The translations under genes were made by a program, and so were the position numbers. This document shows, piece after piece, positions 1 to 11,668 of a stretch of DNA of 64,000 nucleotides. The notes below the pieces were generated by a model. That model had not been told where the DNA came from. It was given only the letters and a program-made list of their open reading frames with translations, and did no database searches. The stretch covers positions 1,116,001 through 1,180,000 of the forward strand of contig NZ_FNMZ01000001.1 of assembly GCF_900106695.1 (NCBI RefSeq), given 5' to 3'. Position 1 is the stretch's first letter; each line of letters begins with the position of its first letter. The DNA is from Albimonas donghaensis (GTDB taxonomy: Bacteria; Pseudomonadota; Alphaproteobacteria; Rhodobacterales; Rhodobacteraceae).

Positions 1-628
1 CCTCGCGGCGCTGGCCGGCGTCGCGCGCCCGGTGATGATGCTGGCCGGCCCGCAGCTGCGCGTGGTCCCGGTGACCATCCACATCGCGCTCGCCGACGTG
101 CCCCGCGCCCTGACCGGCGCGCTGATCGAGGACACCGTGCGCGTCGCCGCCGCCGATCTCGCGCGGGATTTCGGCCTGGCCCGGCCGCGGATCGCGCTGG
201 CCGGTCTCAACCCCCATGCGGGCGAGGGCGGCGCCATGGGGCGCGAGGAGATCGAGATCATCGCCCCCGCCGTCGCCCGCCTGCGCGCCGAGGGGCTGGA
301 CGTGGCGGGGCCGCTCCCCGCCGACACCCTGTTCCACGCCGCCGCCCGGACGCGCTACGACCTGGCGGTGTGCATGTATCACGACCAGGCGCTGATCCCG
401 ATCAAGGCGCTGGATTTCGACCGCGGGGTGAACGTGACGCTGGGCCTGCCCTTCATCCGCACCTCCCCCGATCACGGCACCGCCTATGACATCGCGGGCA
501 AGGGGCTGGCCGAGCCGACCAGCCTGATCGAGGCCCTGCGCCTCGCCGCCTCCATGGCCGCCATGCGCGCCGGGGCGGGTGTTGGCGCGGGTGTCGGGGC
601 GGGCGTCGGGGCGGGCGCGGGGACATGA
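1..628 (+). CDS. pdxA: 4-hydroxythreonine-4-phosphate dehydrogenase PdxA, C-terminal part (gene runs off the left edge)
   Basis: PdxA oxidises 4-phosphohydroxy-L-threonine in the DXP-dependent pyridoxal phosphate pathway. The reading frame is open from base 2, so the N-terminal third lies outside the window. The visible part has the family blocks [22 protein letters not shown] and [12 protein letters not shown] (the HDQ histidine is a metal ligand) and ends with the usual [14 protein letters not shown] segment. After the conserved end there is an extra tail of about 20 residues made of repeated Gly-Ala-Gly-Val, encoded by a 12-bp repeat. Its stop overlaps the rsmA start as ATGA, so the two are probably translated in sequence, a common pdxA-rsmA pairing in proteobacteria. 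Confidence 0.93.
   Translation, partial: LAALAGVARPVMMLAGPQLRVVPVTIHIALADVPRALTGALIEDTVRVAAADLARDFGLARPRIALAGLNPHAGEGGAMGREEIEIIAPAVARLRAEGLDVAGPLPADTLFHAAARTRYDLAVCMYHDQALIPIKALDFDRGVNVTLGLPFIRTSPDHGTAYDIAGKGLAEPTSLIEALRLAASMAAMRAGAGVGAGVGAGVGAGAGT
571..618 (+). repeat. 12-bp tandem repeat coding the GAGV tail of PdxA
   Basis: About four copies of a 12-bp G-rich unit (gcgggtgtcggg and variants) lie in frame at the 3' end of pdxA, giving a Gly/Ala/Val tail. The unit length is a multiple of three, so copy changes would not shift the frame or disturb the overlapping rsmA start. Confidence 0.7.
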
Positions 629-1461
629 GCGGCTCTCCCGACGGGTTGCCGCCGCTGCGCGAGGTGATCGCGGAACATGGGCTGGCGGCGAAGAAGGCGC
701 TGGGCCAGAATTTCCTGCTCGACCTCAACCTGACGCGCCGCATCGCCCGGGCGGCCGGCCCGCTGGAGGGCGTCGAGGTGCTGGAGGTCGGCCCCGGCCC
801 CGGCGGGTTGACGCGGGCGCTGCTGATCGAGGGCGCGGCGCGCGTGCTGGCGGTGGAACGCGACCCGCGCTGCCTGCCCGCCCTGGCCCAGATCACCGCG
901 GCCCATGACGGCCGGCTGGAGGTGATCGAGGGCGACGCGCTGGAGGCCGGGGCCGAGGCGCGGATGCGCGGCCCGTGGCGGATCGTGTCGAACCTGCCCT
1001 ATTACGTGGGCACCGAGCTGCTGGTCCGCTGGCTGGAGGCCGAGGCCTGGCCGCCGGGCTGGGACTCGCTGACGCTGATGTTCCAGCGCGAGGTGGCGGA
1101 CCGGATCGTGGCCGGGCCGGGCTCCAAGACCTGGGGGCGGCTGTCGGTGCTGGCGCAGTGGCGCTGCGACGCGCGGATCGCCTTCGAGGTGCCGGCGTCG
1201 GCCTTCACGCCGCCGCCCAAGGTGACCTCCGCCGTGGTGCTGCTGCGGCCGCTGGCCGAGCCGCGCTTTCCGGCGCCGGCGGCGGCCTTGCGGCGGGTGA
1301 CCGCGGCGGCTTTCGGGCAGCGCCGCAAGATGCTGCGCCAGAGCCTGAAGCAGGCGACGCCCGACGCGCTGGGTCTCTGCGCGCGCGCGGGGGTGGCGGA
1401 GACGCTGCGGGCCGACGACGTGGATCTGGCCGGCTTCTGCGCGCTGGCCCGCGCGCTCTGA
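625..1461 (+). CDS. rsmA: 16S rRNA (adenine(1518)-N(6)/adenine(1519)-N(6))-dimethyltransferase RsmA (KsgA)
   Basis: This SAM-dependent enzyme dimethylates two adjacent adenines in the loop of 16S rRNA helix 45 late in small-subunit assembly. The 278-residue product has the N-terminal LGQNFLLD block, SAM motif [15 protein letters not shown] near residue 52, and the [11 protein letters not shown] catalytic block (NLPY) near residue 122. The C-terminal domain ends with the family [12 protein letters not shown] segment. The ATG overlaps the pdxA stop (ATGA), which fixes the start. Length matches the family; nothing looks damaged. Confidence 0.96.
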   Translation: MSGSPDGLPPLREVIAEHGLAAKKALGQNFLLDLNLTRRIARAAGPLEGVEVLEVGPGPGGLTRALLIEGAARVLAVERDPRCLPALAQITAAHDGRLEVIEGDALEAGAEARMRGPWRIVSNLPYYVGTELLVRWLEAEAWPPGWDSLTLMFQREVADRIVAGPGSKTWGRLSVLAQWRCDARIAFEVPASAFTPPPKVTSAVVLLRPLAEPRFPAPAAALRRVTAAAFGQRRKMLRQSLKQATPDALGLCARAGVAETLRADDVDLAGFCALARAL

Positions 1462-1700
1462 TCCGGTTTTGCGGAGGGCTCCCCTCTCCGCCGCGCGCGG
1501 AGCGGATGCTTCGGGCGTCCCGCAGGCGCCGCCCCGGCGGTCTCGCCAGGCCGCGCCCGGCCGCCTGCGGCGCGCATCGCGGACGGCGCCGGGCGGCCAG
1601 GTTTCCTGGGACCGAGGCGGAGACAAGGGACCGGGAGGCCGGGGATAGGGCGGCGGGGAACAGGGGGCGGACCGGAGCCTGATCCGCAGAGCCGCGGGAC

Positions 1701-1735
1701 GGGAGACGGGAGACGGGAGACGGGAGACGGGAGAC
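1701..1735. repeat. 7-bp tandem repeat (GGGAGAC)5
   Basis: Five exact head-to-tail copies of gggagac, preceded by a partial copy (gggac). Seven is not a multiple of three and no gene covers it. Such runs are slippage-prone. Confidence 0.9.
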
Positions 1736-1937
1736 GGCCGGGACGATCCGATCACGGGGGGCCGGTCAATGGCGCCGTCTCTCACCCTTTCCCGTCGATC
1801 GCATTCCCCGGCCCCGCGTCGGGATGGGGGGATGCGACGCGGACGGCGGGAGACGGCCTGGGGTCAGCTATCCGTCGCCGGACATCGGGGCGTCGGGGCC
1901 GGGCGGCTGCGTCGCCGGCGCAGGCGTCCGTTCCCTT

Positions 1938-2102
1938 GGCCCATCACCGCGGCCCAACACCACGGTCTAGCACCACGGCCCGCACCCTTCGTCAGTATCC
2001 GTGGCCCGAACCCTTCGTGCCTATCGTTGGCCCCCACCCTTCGTCAGCACACACGGCCAGAACCCTTCGTCCCCATCCGCGGCCGGTCGCCCTGGCCCCA
2101 CC
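1938..2102. repeat. 26-bp intergenic tandem repeat, four good units plus degenerate flanks
   Basis: Units begin with GGCC at 1951, 1977, 2003, 2029, 2055 and 2081, exactly 26 bp apart. The four central units share ggcccgnacccttcgtc followed by a variable second half. The left flank (1938-1976) breaks into 13-bp half-units of the form ggcccatcaccgc / ggcccaacaccac, suggesting that the 26-mer arose by doubling of a 13-mer. The copies are directly adjoining with no spacers, so this is a minisatellite and not a CRISPR. Confidence 0.85.
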
Positions 2103-2266
2103 CTTGGCGCCCCTCCCCTTGCAGGGCGAAGCGCGCCGTCCCGCGCGACGCGGGCATCGGGCGACCGTCGCAGCCTGGCCGCCGGGCCGAGGCGCCGCGC
2201 GGGCGCGACGCGGGGGGCCTGGATCCGGTCGACGCGCGGCTCCGCCCTCCGCCACCGCGCCGCCCC

Positions 2267-2806
2267 TCAGTAGATGTAGCGGATATGCTCCATCCAGAAC
2301 CGCTCCATCCGCTGGAGCGTGGCGTTGGTCATGGGCAGCTGCTCGGGACCCGCCTGGGTGTCCTCCATCAGCGTCGCGGCGTGGCGGGTGAACAGCTCCG
2401 CCACCGTGTCATGGATGAACCTGCCCCGATCCGTCAGCCGGATGCGCACCGAGCGGCGGTCCACCTCGGACCGCTCATGGTGCAGATACCCCGCCTCCAC
2501 CAGCTTCTTGAGGTTGTAGGAGACGTTGGAGCCCTGGTAGTAGCCGCGGCTTTTCAGCTCACCGGCCGTGACCTCCGCGTCCCCGATGTTGAACAGCAGC
2601 AACGCCTGCACCGCGTTGATGTCGAGCAGGCCCAGCCGCTCGAACTCATCCTTCACCACGTCGAGCAGCAGGCGATGCAGCCGCTCCACCAGCGACAGGA
2701 GCTCCAGGTAGGTTTCGCCGAAATCCGGAGCCGGCTGAGGTCGGAGGCGCGCCGCGCTCCCGCTGGTTCCGCCGTCGCTCCGCGCTGTCTGGGCGCCCTT
2801 GGCCAT
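2267..2806 (-). CDS. MarR-family winged-helix transcriptional regulator (LdtR-like)
   Basis: A 179-residue DNA-binding protein. After a disordered tail of about 27 residues comes a helical dimerisation segment and a MarR winged helix: INAVQALLLFNIGD, then the recognition helix region GYYQGSNVSYNLKKLVEAGY near residues 87-106, then the wing RSEVDRRSVRIRLTDRGR. The recognition segment closely resembles LdtR of alphaproteobacteria, a MarR regulator tied to L,D-transpeptidase and osmotic tolerance genes; this comparison is from memory. GGAGAAG precedes the ATG. It stands alone, with sdhE about 130 bp upstream on the same strand. Confidence 0.88.
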   Translation of the reverse strand: MAKGAQTARSDGGTSGSAARLRPQPAPDFGETYLELLSLVERLHRLLLDVVKDEFERLGLLDINAVQALLLFNIGDAEVTAGELKSRGYYQGSNVSYNLKKLVEAGYLHHERSEVDRRSVRIRLTDRGRFIHDTVAELFTRHAATLMEDTQAGPEQLPMTNATLQRMERFWMEHIRYIY

Positions 2807-2940
2807 GCTCGCTTCTCCGCAATCCCGTTTCGCTTGAGCGAAAATTCGGCGGAAATGCCGAATATGACGTTAACGCGGCGGCCATCTTGATGCGGGGTGC
2901 GAAAACACCCGCCCCCGCCCCCCTCTCTCAGGCCCGGGTC

Positions 2941-3258
2941 TCAGGCCCGGGGCGCGATGTCGTGAAACGCCCGCAGGCGATCGATCATCGGCCCATGCGC
3001 GGCCGGCGTCGGAACCGCGCCGGAGACCCAGAGGTAGAGGTCCTGGTCGTTCTCCTCCATCAGCGCCTCCAGCGCGTCGAGATCGCAGGTCTCGCGCCGG
3101 TCGGCCAGCGCGTCGCACCAGGGACCGAGGATCATGTCCATCTCCTTGGTGCCGCGCCGCCAGCCGCGGATGCGCAACCGGCGCAGGCGGGCTTCCTCGG
3201 GACTGTGATCGGGGGTCGACGCGGGGCGCGCCAGGGGGTCGGCCATGCGGTCGGTCAT
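2941..3258 (-). CDS. sdhE: FAD assembly factor SdhE (succinate dehydrogenase assembly factor 2 family)
   Basis: SdhE promotes covalent attachment of FAD to the succinate dehydrogenase flavoprotein. The 105-residue product has the signature RIRGWRRGTKEMDMILGPW (RGxxE-type motif) near residues 28-46 and the acidic downstream helix ALEALMEENDQDLYLWV, with the usual small-protein length. The ATG at 3258 overlaps the stop of the upstream sugar kinase gene (ATGA) and follows a strong AGGAGG site, so this start is preferred over an internal Met at 3246. Pairing with a ROK kinase looks like simple operon sharing rather than a functional link. Confidence 0.9.
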   Translation of the reverse strand: MTDRMADPLARPASTPDHSPEEARLRRLRIRGWRRGTKEMDMILGPWCDALADRRETCDLDALEALMEENDQDLYLWVSGAVPTPAAHGPMIDRLRAFHDIAPRA

Positions 3259-4178
3259 GCGGTTTCCTCCTCGTCCCATAGCCAGGCGGCGCCGCGCACG
3301 CCGGAGCTGTCGCCGTGCAGGGCGCGGCGGATCTCGGTCTCCATCACGTCGGAGAACACATGCGGGCGCATGGCGCGGGAGATGCGTTCGGGGGCGACGG
3401 AGAGGTTGGAGAGCCCCCCGCCCAGCACCACCACGTCGGGGTCGACGACGTTGACGATCACCGACAGCGCCCGTCCCCAGCGGTCGTAGAGACGGTCCAT
3501 GGCCGCCTCGGCGTCCGGGTCGCCGTCGGCGGCCATTTCGGCGATGTCGCGGGCCGCGGGGCCCTGCCCCTCGCCGGCGCCGACCGCGCGGGCGAAGTCG
3601 CCCTCCAGCCCGGTGCCCGAGATCCACACCTCCAGGCAACCGCGCCGGCCGCAGAAGCAATGGGGTCCGGGCCGCTCGGCGTCGGTGGGCAGGGGGAGCG
3701 CGTTGTGCCCCCATTCGCCGCCGATGCCGTTGCGGCCCTCGACGATGCGGCCGTCCACGATCAGGCCGCCGCCCACGCCGGTGCCGTTGATGGTGCCGAA
3801 GACCACGCCCGCGCCCGCGCCCGCGCCGTCGGCGGCCTCCGACAGCGCGAAGCAGTTGGCGTCGTTGGCCATGCGCACCGGGCGGGACAGCGCCTCGGCC
3901 AGGTCGGTGTCGAAGGGCTTGCCGATCAGCCAGACCGCGTTGCCGTTGCGCACGGTCCGGGTGGCGGGCGAGAGCGATCCGGGGATGCCGACGCCGAGCG
4001 CGGGGGCGCGCGCGCCGGCCTCCGCCTCCAGCGCCAGGACCAGGTCGCGGATGGCGCGGACCGAGCCGTCATAGTCGCCGCGGGGCGTCTCGACGCGCTG
4101 GCGGGCGCGGATGGTTCCGTCGGGGGCGAGGGCCACGCCCTCGATCTTGGTGCCGCCGAAATCGACGCCGATGCGCAT
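3255..4178 (-). CDS. ROK-family sugar kinase (fructokinase or N-acetylglucosamine kinase type)
   Basis: A 307-residue cytoplasmic hexose kinase. The start carries the phosphate-binding loop VDFGGTKIEG; NDANCFALSEA is the catalytic-Asp region; GIGGEWGHN is the sugar-binding ROK motif; and CFCGRRGCLEVWISGTG holds the zinc-binding cysteines. The GEWGHN...ISGTG blocks are closer to E. coli Mak (fructokinase) than to NagK, but the substrate cannot be decided from sequence alone. AGGGAGGT lies 7 nt before the chosen ATG; longer readings run into the 14-bp repeat. Its stop overlaps the sdhE start. Confidence 0.88.
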   Translation of the reverse strand: MRIGVDFGGTKIEGVALAPDGTIRARQRVETPRGDYDGSVRAIRDLVLALEAEAGARAPALGVGIPGSLSPATRTVRNGNAVWLIGKPFDTDLAEALSRPVRMANDANCFALSEAADGAGAGAGVVFGTINGTGVGGGLIVDGRIVEGRNGIGGEWGHNALPLPTDAERPGPHCFCGRRGCLEVWISGTGLEGDFARAVGAGEGQGPAARDIAEMAADGDPDAEAAMDRLYDRWGRALSVIVNVVDPDVVVLGGGLSNLSVAPERISRAMRPHVFSDVMETEIRRALHGDSSGVRGAAWLWDEEETA

Positions 4179-4602
4179 GAGCCGGACCTCCCTGCCAGAG
4201 CCGATCCGGGGTAGCCGAGGGGGCGGAGGCTGGCAAGGCCGCGGGGCCGGCGGAGGCGTTCTGGCGGAGGCGTCCCGGCGGAGGCGTTCTGGCGGGGGCG
4301 TCCCGGCGGAGGCGTCCCGGCGGAGGCGTCCGGTGATCCGACGGAGAGCGCCTGCGGCGCTCGCGCCCTTGATCTCGGCCCGCGGGGCGCGGCCCTCGGG
4401 TCTGGCGACGGGATCGGGGTCCGTCCTATTGATGACGTCGCCCGCCGCCCACGCCCCCCCCGCCCACGCTCGTCGCAGCGCATGCCCGTCGCCGCCCGCG
4501 CGCCTGGCCGCCCGCGCCACGCCCGACACGCGCCGCGGGCGGAACCGGTCCGCAGGCGCGCGCCCCGACGCGGCGCCTCCGCGCCCCCTGCACGCCGCCG
4601 GA
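4179..4602. other. 424-bp non-coding stretch between the ROK kinase and XRE genes
   Basis: It contains the ROK gene's ribosome site next to 4178 and a 14-bp tandem repeat at 4249-4332. The remainder (4333-4602) is GC-rich with no recognisable gene or hairpin. Confidence 0.6.
4249..4332. repeat. 14-bp tandem repeat, six units
   Basis: Six adjoining units of ggcggaggcgt plus three bases, which read ttct or tccc across the unit ends. Units 1 and 3 carry the T-rich version and the rest the C-rich version. It lies about 70 bp upstream of the ROK kinase start, where a promoter would be expected. Confidence 0.85.
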
Positions 4603-4977
4603 TCAGGTCTCTCCGGCCTCGCGCAGCTTCTTCTCCAGCCGGCTGATCCGGTCCAACAGCCGCTGCTGCGCCACCCGGATCTCGCGCAGCTCGGCCAGCG
4701 TGGACAGGCGCGCCGCGTCCCCGGAAGTCTCCGGCTGCACGCCGCCCTCGCCCACCCCGGTCAGCAGCCAGATGATCGAGACATTGAGCAGCCCCGCGAT
4801 CATCTGAAGCTTGTTGGCCCGCGGCTCGGAGCGGTCGCTCTCCCAGTTCTGCAGGGTGGCGAGACGGACCCCCGCGCGGGAGGCGAGCTGGGACTGGGTG
4901 AAGCCGAGCGCCTCCCGCGCAGCGGCCAGCCGGTCGCCGAAGGTGGCGGCGTCGTCGCCGTAATAATCGTCGGTCAT
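4603..4977 (-). CDS. XRE-family helix-turn-helix transcriptional regulator with C-terminal coiled coil
   Basis: A 124-residue predicted DNA-binding protein. Residues 13-68 form a Cro/C1-type HTH (GFTQSQLASRAGVRLATLQN...NKLQMIAGLLNVSIIWLLTG), a pattern seen in single-domain phage-like and chromosomal regulators. Residues 93-124 are rich in Leu/Arg/Glu heptads and should form a coiled coil for dimerisation. AAAGGA precedes the ATG at 4977. It is divergent from the EamA transporter across 342 bp, so autoregulation and control of that transporter are possible but not shown. Confidence 0.85.
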   Translation of the reverse strand: MTDDYYGDDAATFGDRLAAAREALGFTQSQLASRAGVRLATLQNWESDRSEPRANKLQMIAGLLNVSIIWLLTGVGEGGVQPETSGDAARLSTLAELREIRVAQQRLLDRISRLEKKLREAGET

Positions 4978-5319
4978 GCGATCCTTTCCCCCGCGGGTCG
5001 CGGGGCGTGCTTGCCGAGGGCGTTCCGGGCGGAGGAGATTCGCCCCCGCGCGCCCCAAGATGCACCGGGCAGGTCGTCGCAGCGCCGCCAGCCCCGGCGC
5101 CCCGCGTGCCGGAGGCGACAAGCGCCCCCCGCAGCCCCGGCGCCGTCGCCGCGCAGGATTCGGGCCGACCCGCCCTCCGGCACGTGGCAGAAGGCCCCGC
5201 AAGCCGCCCCCGAAGCCGCCCCCTTGGCTCCCGCGCCGTCCGACGCCCGCCCCTCGCCGCCCCTTCCCCCGCTCTTCCCCCCCGCCCCTTTTCCTCGCCC
5301 CTTCCAGGAGACCCCCGAC
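4978..5319. other. 342-bp divergent intergenic region, XRE gene / EamA gene
   Basis: Very GC-rich with long C-runs in its right half. It must hold both promoters, but no clear -35/-10 pair or palindrome stood out. AGGAG at 5306-5310 is the ribosome site of the transporter gene. Confidence 0.5.
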
Positions 5320-7609
<2,290 letters not shown>

Positions 7610-7670
7610 CAGGCGGACCCGCTCCCGCCTCCCTCGCGAGGTGGGGGCGGGCGCAAATGGCCGGAGACAG

Positions 7671-7699
7671 GACGGGGCGCCCTTCCGGGGCGCCCCGTC
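7671..7699. terminator. Hairpin between convergent genes
   Basis: Perfect 12-bp stem (gacggggcgccc / gggcgccccgtc) with a 5-nt loop, 62 bp after the aminotransferase stop and about 210 bp beyond the end of the ABC ATPase gene. There is no strong T-run, so it could act in either direction with Rho or as an RNA stabiliser. Confidence 0.6.
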
Positions 7700-7907
7700 G
7701 TCGTTCCGGGCGCCGCGTCGAGCGCGCGCCGGCGTCGACCTTCCGCCCGCGGCGCGCGGCGACCGGGGCGCGGGACGGCGGGCGTCTCCCAGGCCAGGGG
7801 TCGGCGCCCGTGGCGGGCGGGGAGACGGCGCAGCCCGCGCCGGCCTCTCAACGCGCCGCGGGCGCCACGTCGGCCGCGCGCGGGACCGGGACGCGGCGCC
7901 CGGCCCG

Positions 7908-9623
7908 TCAGGCCGGCGTCGGCTCCAGCAGGTCCATCGACGGCATCAGGTCGATCAGGTGGCGGGTGTAGTCATGCCCGGGCGCCTCGAACAGCCGCTC
8001 GGCCGGGGCGATCTCGCAGATCGCGCCATGGCGCATGACCGCAACCCGGTCGCACATCTGCCGGATCACCGGCAGGTCGTGGCTGATGAACAGCATGGTC
8101 AGCCCCAGCTCCTCCTGCAGATCGCGCAGCAGGTTGAGGATCGTCGCCTGCACCGACACGTCCAGCGCAGAGGTCGGCTCGTCGCAGATCAGGATGCGCG
8201 GCCGGCTCGCCAGCGCCCGCGCGATGGAGATGCGCTGCCGCTGACCGCCCGAGAACTCGTGCGGATAGCGCCGCGCCGCCGCCGCGCCCAGCCCCACATG
8301 GTCCAGCAGATCGCCGACGATGCGGCGGACCTCGGCCTCGCTCTCGGCCAGGCGGAAGAAGCGGATCGGCTCGGCCACGATGTCCAGCACCCGCATCCGC
8401 GCATTCAGCGAGGAATAGGGGTCCTGGAAGATCATCTGCAACGACCGCCGCGCGGCCCTGGCCTTCGGATCGCGGGGCGCGGTGCTGACGTCCTGTCCCA
8501 TCAGCCGCACCACGCCGGCGTCCGGCTTGTAGAGCCCCGCGATGATCCGCGCGACGGTGGACTTGCCGGAGCCGCTCTCGCCCACGATCCCGAACGTCTC
8601 GCCCGGCGCGACGTCGAAGCTGACGTCGTTCACCGCCTTCAGCATCTTCCGGTTCTTCGGCAGCAGCGCCCGGCGCAGGGTGAAGCTCAGGTCCAGCCCC
8701 GCCACCGACAGCGCCGGCCCCTCCCCCTTCGCCTCGCGCACGGCGGCGCCGAGCCAGTGGGTCTTCACGTCGATCCGCCGGAAGGCCGAGGCCCCGCCCT
8801 CGATATAGTCCACCGAGGCGAAACGCGGCAGCCGGCGGTCCGCCCGCGGCACCGCGGCGATCAGCGAACGGGTGTATTCGTGCCGCGGCGCGCCGAGGAT
8901 CTGGGCCACGTCGCCCGTCTCCACCACCTCGCCTCGATACATCACGCAGACCCGGTCGGCGATGTTGGCGATCACCCCGATGTCATGGGTGACGATGATG
9001 ACGCCGACGTTCCGCTCCCGGCACAGGGCCTTGATCAGGTCGAGGATCTGCGCCTGGATCGACACGTCGAGCGCCGTCGTCGGCTCGTCCGCGATGATCA
9101 GGTCGGGCTCGCCCGCCAGCGCCAGCGCGATCACCACCCGCTGCCGCATCCCGCCCGAGAACTGGTGCGGATAGGCGCCCAGCCGGGTCTTCGCTTCGGT
9201 GATGCCCACGTCGACCAGAAGCTGCTCGGCGCGGGCCTTCGCCTTCGCCTCGTTCAGCCCGAGACATTTGCGGATGGTCTCCACCAGCTGCTCGCCGATG
9301 GTCTTGAGCGGGTCCAGCGAGGTCTGCGGGTCCTGGAAGATCATCCCGATGCGGTCGCCGCGGATGCGCCGCATCTCGGCCTCGCTCCGCCCGCGCAGGG
9401 ATTCGCCCTGGAAGTCGATGCGCCCGCCCGCGACCCGGCCCGGCGGTTCCAGCAGGTCGATGATGGCGGCGCCGATGGTGGACTTGCCGGCGCCGCTCTC
9501 GCCCACCAACCCCAGCACCTCGCCGCGCGCCACGCGCAGCCCCACGCCGCGGGCCGCCTTCACCGTGCCGCGGCGGGTGGGGAATTCGACGTCCAGGCCC
9601 TCGATTTCAAGCAGGTCAGTCAT
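7908..9623 (-). CDS. Peptide/nickel-type ABC transporter, fused double ATP-binding protein (DppD-DppF type)
   Basis: A 571-residue protein with two complete ABC domains in one chain, powering the permease pair encoded just upstream. Domain 1 has Walker [10 protein letters not shown] (residues 41-49), signature FSGGMRQR near 155-162 and Walker B LIIADEP near 175-181. Domain 2 has Walker [10 protein letters not shown] (348-356), [15 protein letters not shown] and [11 protein letters not shown]. Each ends with the oligopeptide C-terminal zone ([24 protein letters not shown]). It begins 4 bp after the second permease gene, completing the importer operon. Confidence 0.94.
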   Translation of the reverse strand: MTDLLEIEGLDVEFPTRRGTVKAARGVGLRVARGEVLGLVGESGAGKSTIGAAIIDLLEPPGRVAGGRIDFQGESLRGRSEAEMRRIRGDRIGMIFQDPQTSLDPLKTIGEQLVETIRKCLGLNEAKAKARAEQLLVDVGITEAKTRLGAYPHQFSGGMRQRVVIALALAGEPDLIIADEPTTALDVSIQAQILDLIKALCRERNVGVIIVTHDIGVIANIADRVCVMYRGEVVETGDVAQILGAPRHEYTRSLIAAVPRADRRLPRFASVDYIEGGASAFRRIDVKTHWLGAAVREAKGEGPALSVAGLDLSFTLRRALLPKNRKMLKAVNDVSFDVAPGETFGIVGESGSGKSTVARIIAGLYKPDAGVVRLMGQDVSTAPRDPKARAARRSLQMIFQDPYSSLNARMRVLDIVAEPIRFFRLAESEAEVRRIVGDLLDHVGLGAAAARRYPHEFSGGQRQRISIARALASRPRILICDEPTSALDVSVQATILNLLRDLQEELGLTMLFISHDLPVIRQMCDRVAVMRHGAICEIAPAERLFEAPGHDYTRHLIDLMPSMDLLEPTPA

Positions 9624-9627
9624 GGGA

Positions 9628-10629
9628 TCACCGCAGCTTGGGGTTCAGGGCGTCGCGCATCCAGTCGCCCAGCAGGTTGACCGCGAAGACCAGCGTGACC
9701 AGCGCGATGGCGGGGAACAGCGTGATCCACCACAGGCCGGAGAACAGGAACTCGTTGCCCACCCGGATCAGGGTGCCGAGCGACGGCGTGGTCGGCGGGA
9801 TCCCCTGCCCGAGGAAGCTCAGCGTCGCCTCGGCGATGATCGCCAGCGCCAGGCCGATGGTGGCCAGCACCATCACCGGGCGCAGCACGTTGGGCAGCAC
9901 ATGGCGCAGCATGATCAGCCAGGCCGGCAGGCCGATGACGCGGGCGGCCATGACGTATTCCTTCTGGGCCTCGACCAGCGTGGCCCCGCGCGCGACCCGG
10001 GCGAATTGCGGCCAGTCGGTCAGCCCGATGGCGAGGATCACCACATAGATCGCGAAGTCGTCGCGCAGCTCCTGCGGGATCACCGCGCGCCCGATGCCGT
10101 TGATCAGGATCGCCAGCAGGATGCCCGGAATGGTCAGCTGCACATCCGCGATGCGCATGACGAACGCATCCACCGCGCCGCCGAAATAGCCCGAGATCAC
10201 CCCCAGCGCCACGCCCAGCGTCATCCCCAGCGCCACCGCCGTCAGCCCCACCAGGATCGACAGCCGCCCCCCGTAGAGGATGGTGGAGAGCATGTCGCGC
10301 CCCTGATTGTCGGTGCCCAGCAGATACTGCGCCTGCCCGCCCTCGGCCCAGGCCGGCGGCAGCTTGCCGTCCCAGAGCGAGATCTGCGCCGGATCGAACG
10401 GATCGAAGGGCGCGATCAGCGGCGCCGCGAAACAGGCCAGGATCGCCAGCACGGTGATGGTCGCGGCGATGATGGCGGTGGGCGAGCGCGTGAAGGAATA
10501 CGCGACGTCGTTCTCCATCAGCCGGGCGAAGAACCCCATGCGGCCCTGATGCTCGGGATGGGCGCCGAGCTCGCGCTCGGGCGGAGAGGCGGACGGATCG
10601 GGGGCGGACGGACCGGGGGCGGAGGTCAT
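9628..10629 (-). CDS. Peptide/nickel-type ABC transporter permease (DppC type)
   Basis: A 333-residue inner-membrane permease. A cytoplasmic N-terminal tail of about 45 residues precedes the first helix ([21 protein letters not shown]), then the DppC family block [20 protein letters not shown]. The BPD_transp_1 domain carries the EAA coupling loop [18 protein letters not shown], which docks on the ATPase. It sits between the DppB-type permease (67 bp upstream) and the ATPase (4 bp downstream). Confidence 0.93.
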   Translation of the reverse strand: MTSAPGPSAPDPSASPPERELGAHPEHQGRMGFFARLMENDVAYSFTRSPTAIIAATITVLAILACFAAPLIAPFDPFDPAQISLWDGKLPPAWAEGGQAQYLLGTDNQGRDMLSTILYGGRLSILVGLTAVALGMTLGVALGVISGYFGGAVDAFVMRIADVQLTIPGILLAILINGIGRAVIPQELRDDFAIYVVILAIGLTDWPQFARVARGATLVEAQKEYVMAARVIGLPAWLIMLRHVLPNVLRPVMVLATIGLALAIIAEATLSFLGQGIPPTTPSLGTLIRVGNEFLFSGLWWITLFPAIALVTLVFAVNLLGDWMRDALNPKLR

Positions 10630-10696
10630 GCGCGGGCTCCTCGGGTCGGCATGGCGGGCGCGGAGGCGGCGGCGGCGGCGGCGGAAGGCGCGGCCA

Positions 10697-11668
10697 TCAC
10701 GCGGACCCGATGCGGATGCGGGGGTCGATGGCGACGTAGAGGATGTCGACCACCAGGTTGATGATCACGAACATCAGCGCCACGAAGACCAGATAGGCGG
10801 ACATGATCGGCACATCGACGAAATCCACCGATTGAATGAACATCAGCCCGGTGCCGGGCCACTGGAACACGGTCTCGGTGATGACCGAGAAGGCGATCAG
10901 GTTGCCGATGTTGAGCCCGATGATGGTGATCACCGGCACCAGCGTGTTCTTCAGCGCATGGCCGAAATTCACCGCCCGCTCCGACAGGCCGCGGGCCCGG
11001 GCGAACTTGATGAAATCGGTGCGCATGACCTCCATCATCTCGGCCCGCACCAGGCGCAGGATCATGGTGGCCTGGAACAGCGACAGCGTGATCGCGGGCA
11101 GCAGGATGGAGGCCCAGCCCTCCCGCGTCAGCAGCGAGGTCTTCCACCACCCCAGGTCCACCGTCCCCGACCGCCCCGAGGACGGCAGGATCCGCAGATG
11201 CACCGCGAAAAGATAGATCAGCCCGATGCCGATGATGAAGGTCGGCAGCGACACCCCCACCAGAGAGGTCGACAGCAGCACCCGCGACAGCCACGAGTTC
11301 CGCCGGATCCCCGTGTAGACCCCCGCGGCGATCCCGAACCCCATGGCGAGGATGGCGGAGACGAAGACCAGCTCCAGCGTCGCCGGCAGCCGCTCCATGA
11401 TCAGGTCCTCGACCGGGCGGCGGATGCGGTAGGACACGCCGAACTCGCCCTGGACCATGTTGCCGACGAAGCGCGAATACTGGACGAGGATCGGATCTTC
11501 GAGCCCCAGCTCCACGCGGATCTGCTGGCGTTGCTCGCGGGTGGCGTCCTGGCCGACCATGTTGTTGACCGGATCGCCGACGAAATTGAACAGCGAGAAG
11601 CTGACCGCCGACACCGCCAGCATGACCAGCAGCGATTGCATCAGGCGTCGCAGAATGAAGGCGACCAT
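10697..11668 (-). CDS. Peptide/nickel-type ABC transporter permease (DppB type)
   Basis: A 323-residue inner-membrane permease starting [20 protein letters not shown], the typical first helix of DppB/OppB proteins. The N-terminal periplasmic block ([19 protein letters not shown]) and the EAA loop [20 protein letters not shown] are both present, and the C-terminal helix ends [12 protein letters not shown], a family hallmark. It lies downstream of the binding-protein gene across a 319-bp gap with a strong hairpin, so its expression may be set lower than that of the binding protein. Confidence 0.93.
   Translation of the reverse strand: MVAFILRRLMQSLLVMLAVSAVSFSLFNFVGDPVNNMVGQDATREQRQQIRVELGLEDPILVQYSRFVGNMVQGEFGVSYRIRRPVEDLIMERLPATLELVFVSAILAMGFGIAAGVYTGIRRNSWLSRVLLSTSLVGVSLPTFIIGIGLIYLFAVHLRILPSSGRSGTVDLGWWKTSLLTREGWASILLPAITLSLFQATMILRLVRAEMMEVMRTDFIKFARARGLSERAVNFGHALKNTLVPVITIIGLNIGNLIAFSVITETVFQWPGTGLMFIQSVDFVDVPIMSAYLVFVALMFVIINLVVDILYVAIDPRIRIGSA

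Larger units (their letters stand above)
1462..2266. other. 805-bp non-coding stretch between rsmA and the MarR gene
   Basis: No convincing gene on either strand: the long open frames here are low-complexity Pro/Arg/Ala strings without start signals. The stretch holds two separate tandem repeats (a 7-bp repeat at 1701-1735 and a 26-bp repeat within 1938-2102), listed separately. It separates the convergent ends of rsmA and the MarR-type gene. Confidence 0.7.

Noticed and set aside
484-1785. Long open frames on the strand opposite rsmA and similar long frames elsewhere (for example 3926-5461, 8000-9680, 11457-13736)
   Set aside because: They are Arg/Pro/Ala/Gly-rich shadows of well-supported genes, produced by the high GC content, and carry no family motifs or ribosome sites.
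1938-2102. 26-bp repeats considered as a CRISPR array
   Set aside because: Units adjoin directly with no unique spacers of 30-40 bp, the repeats are imperfect, and no cas genes are in the window.
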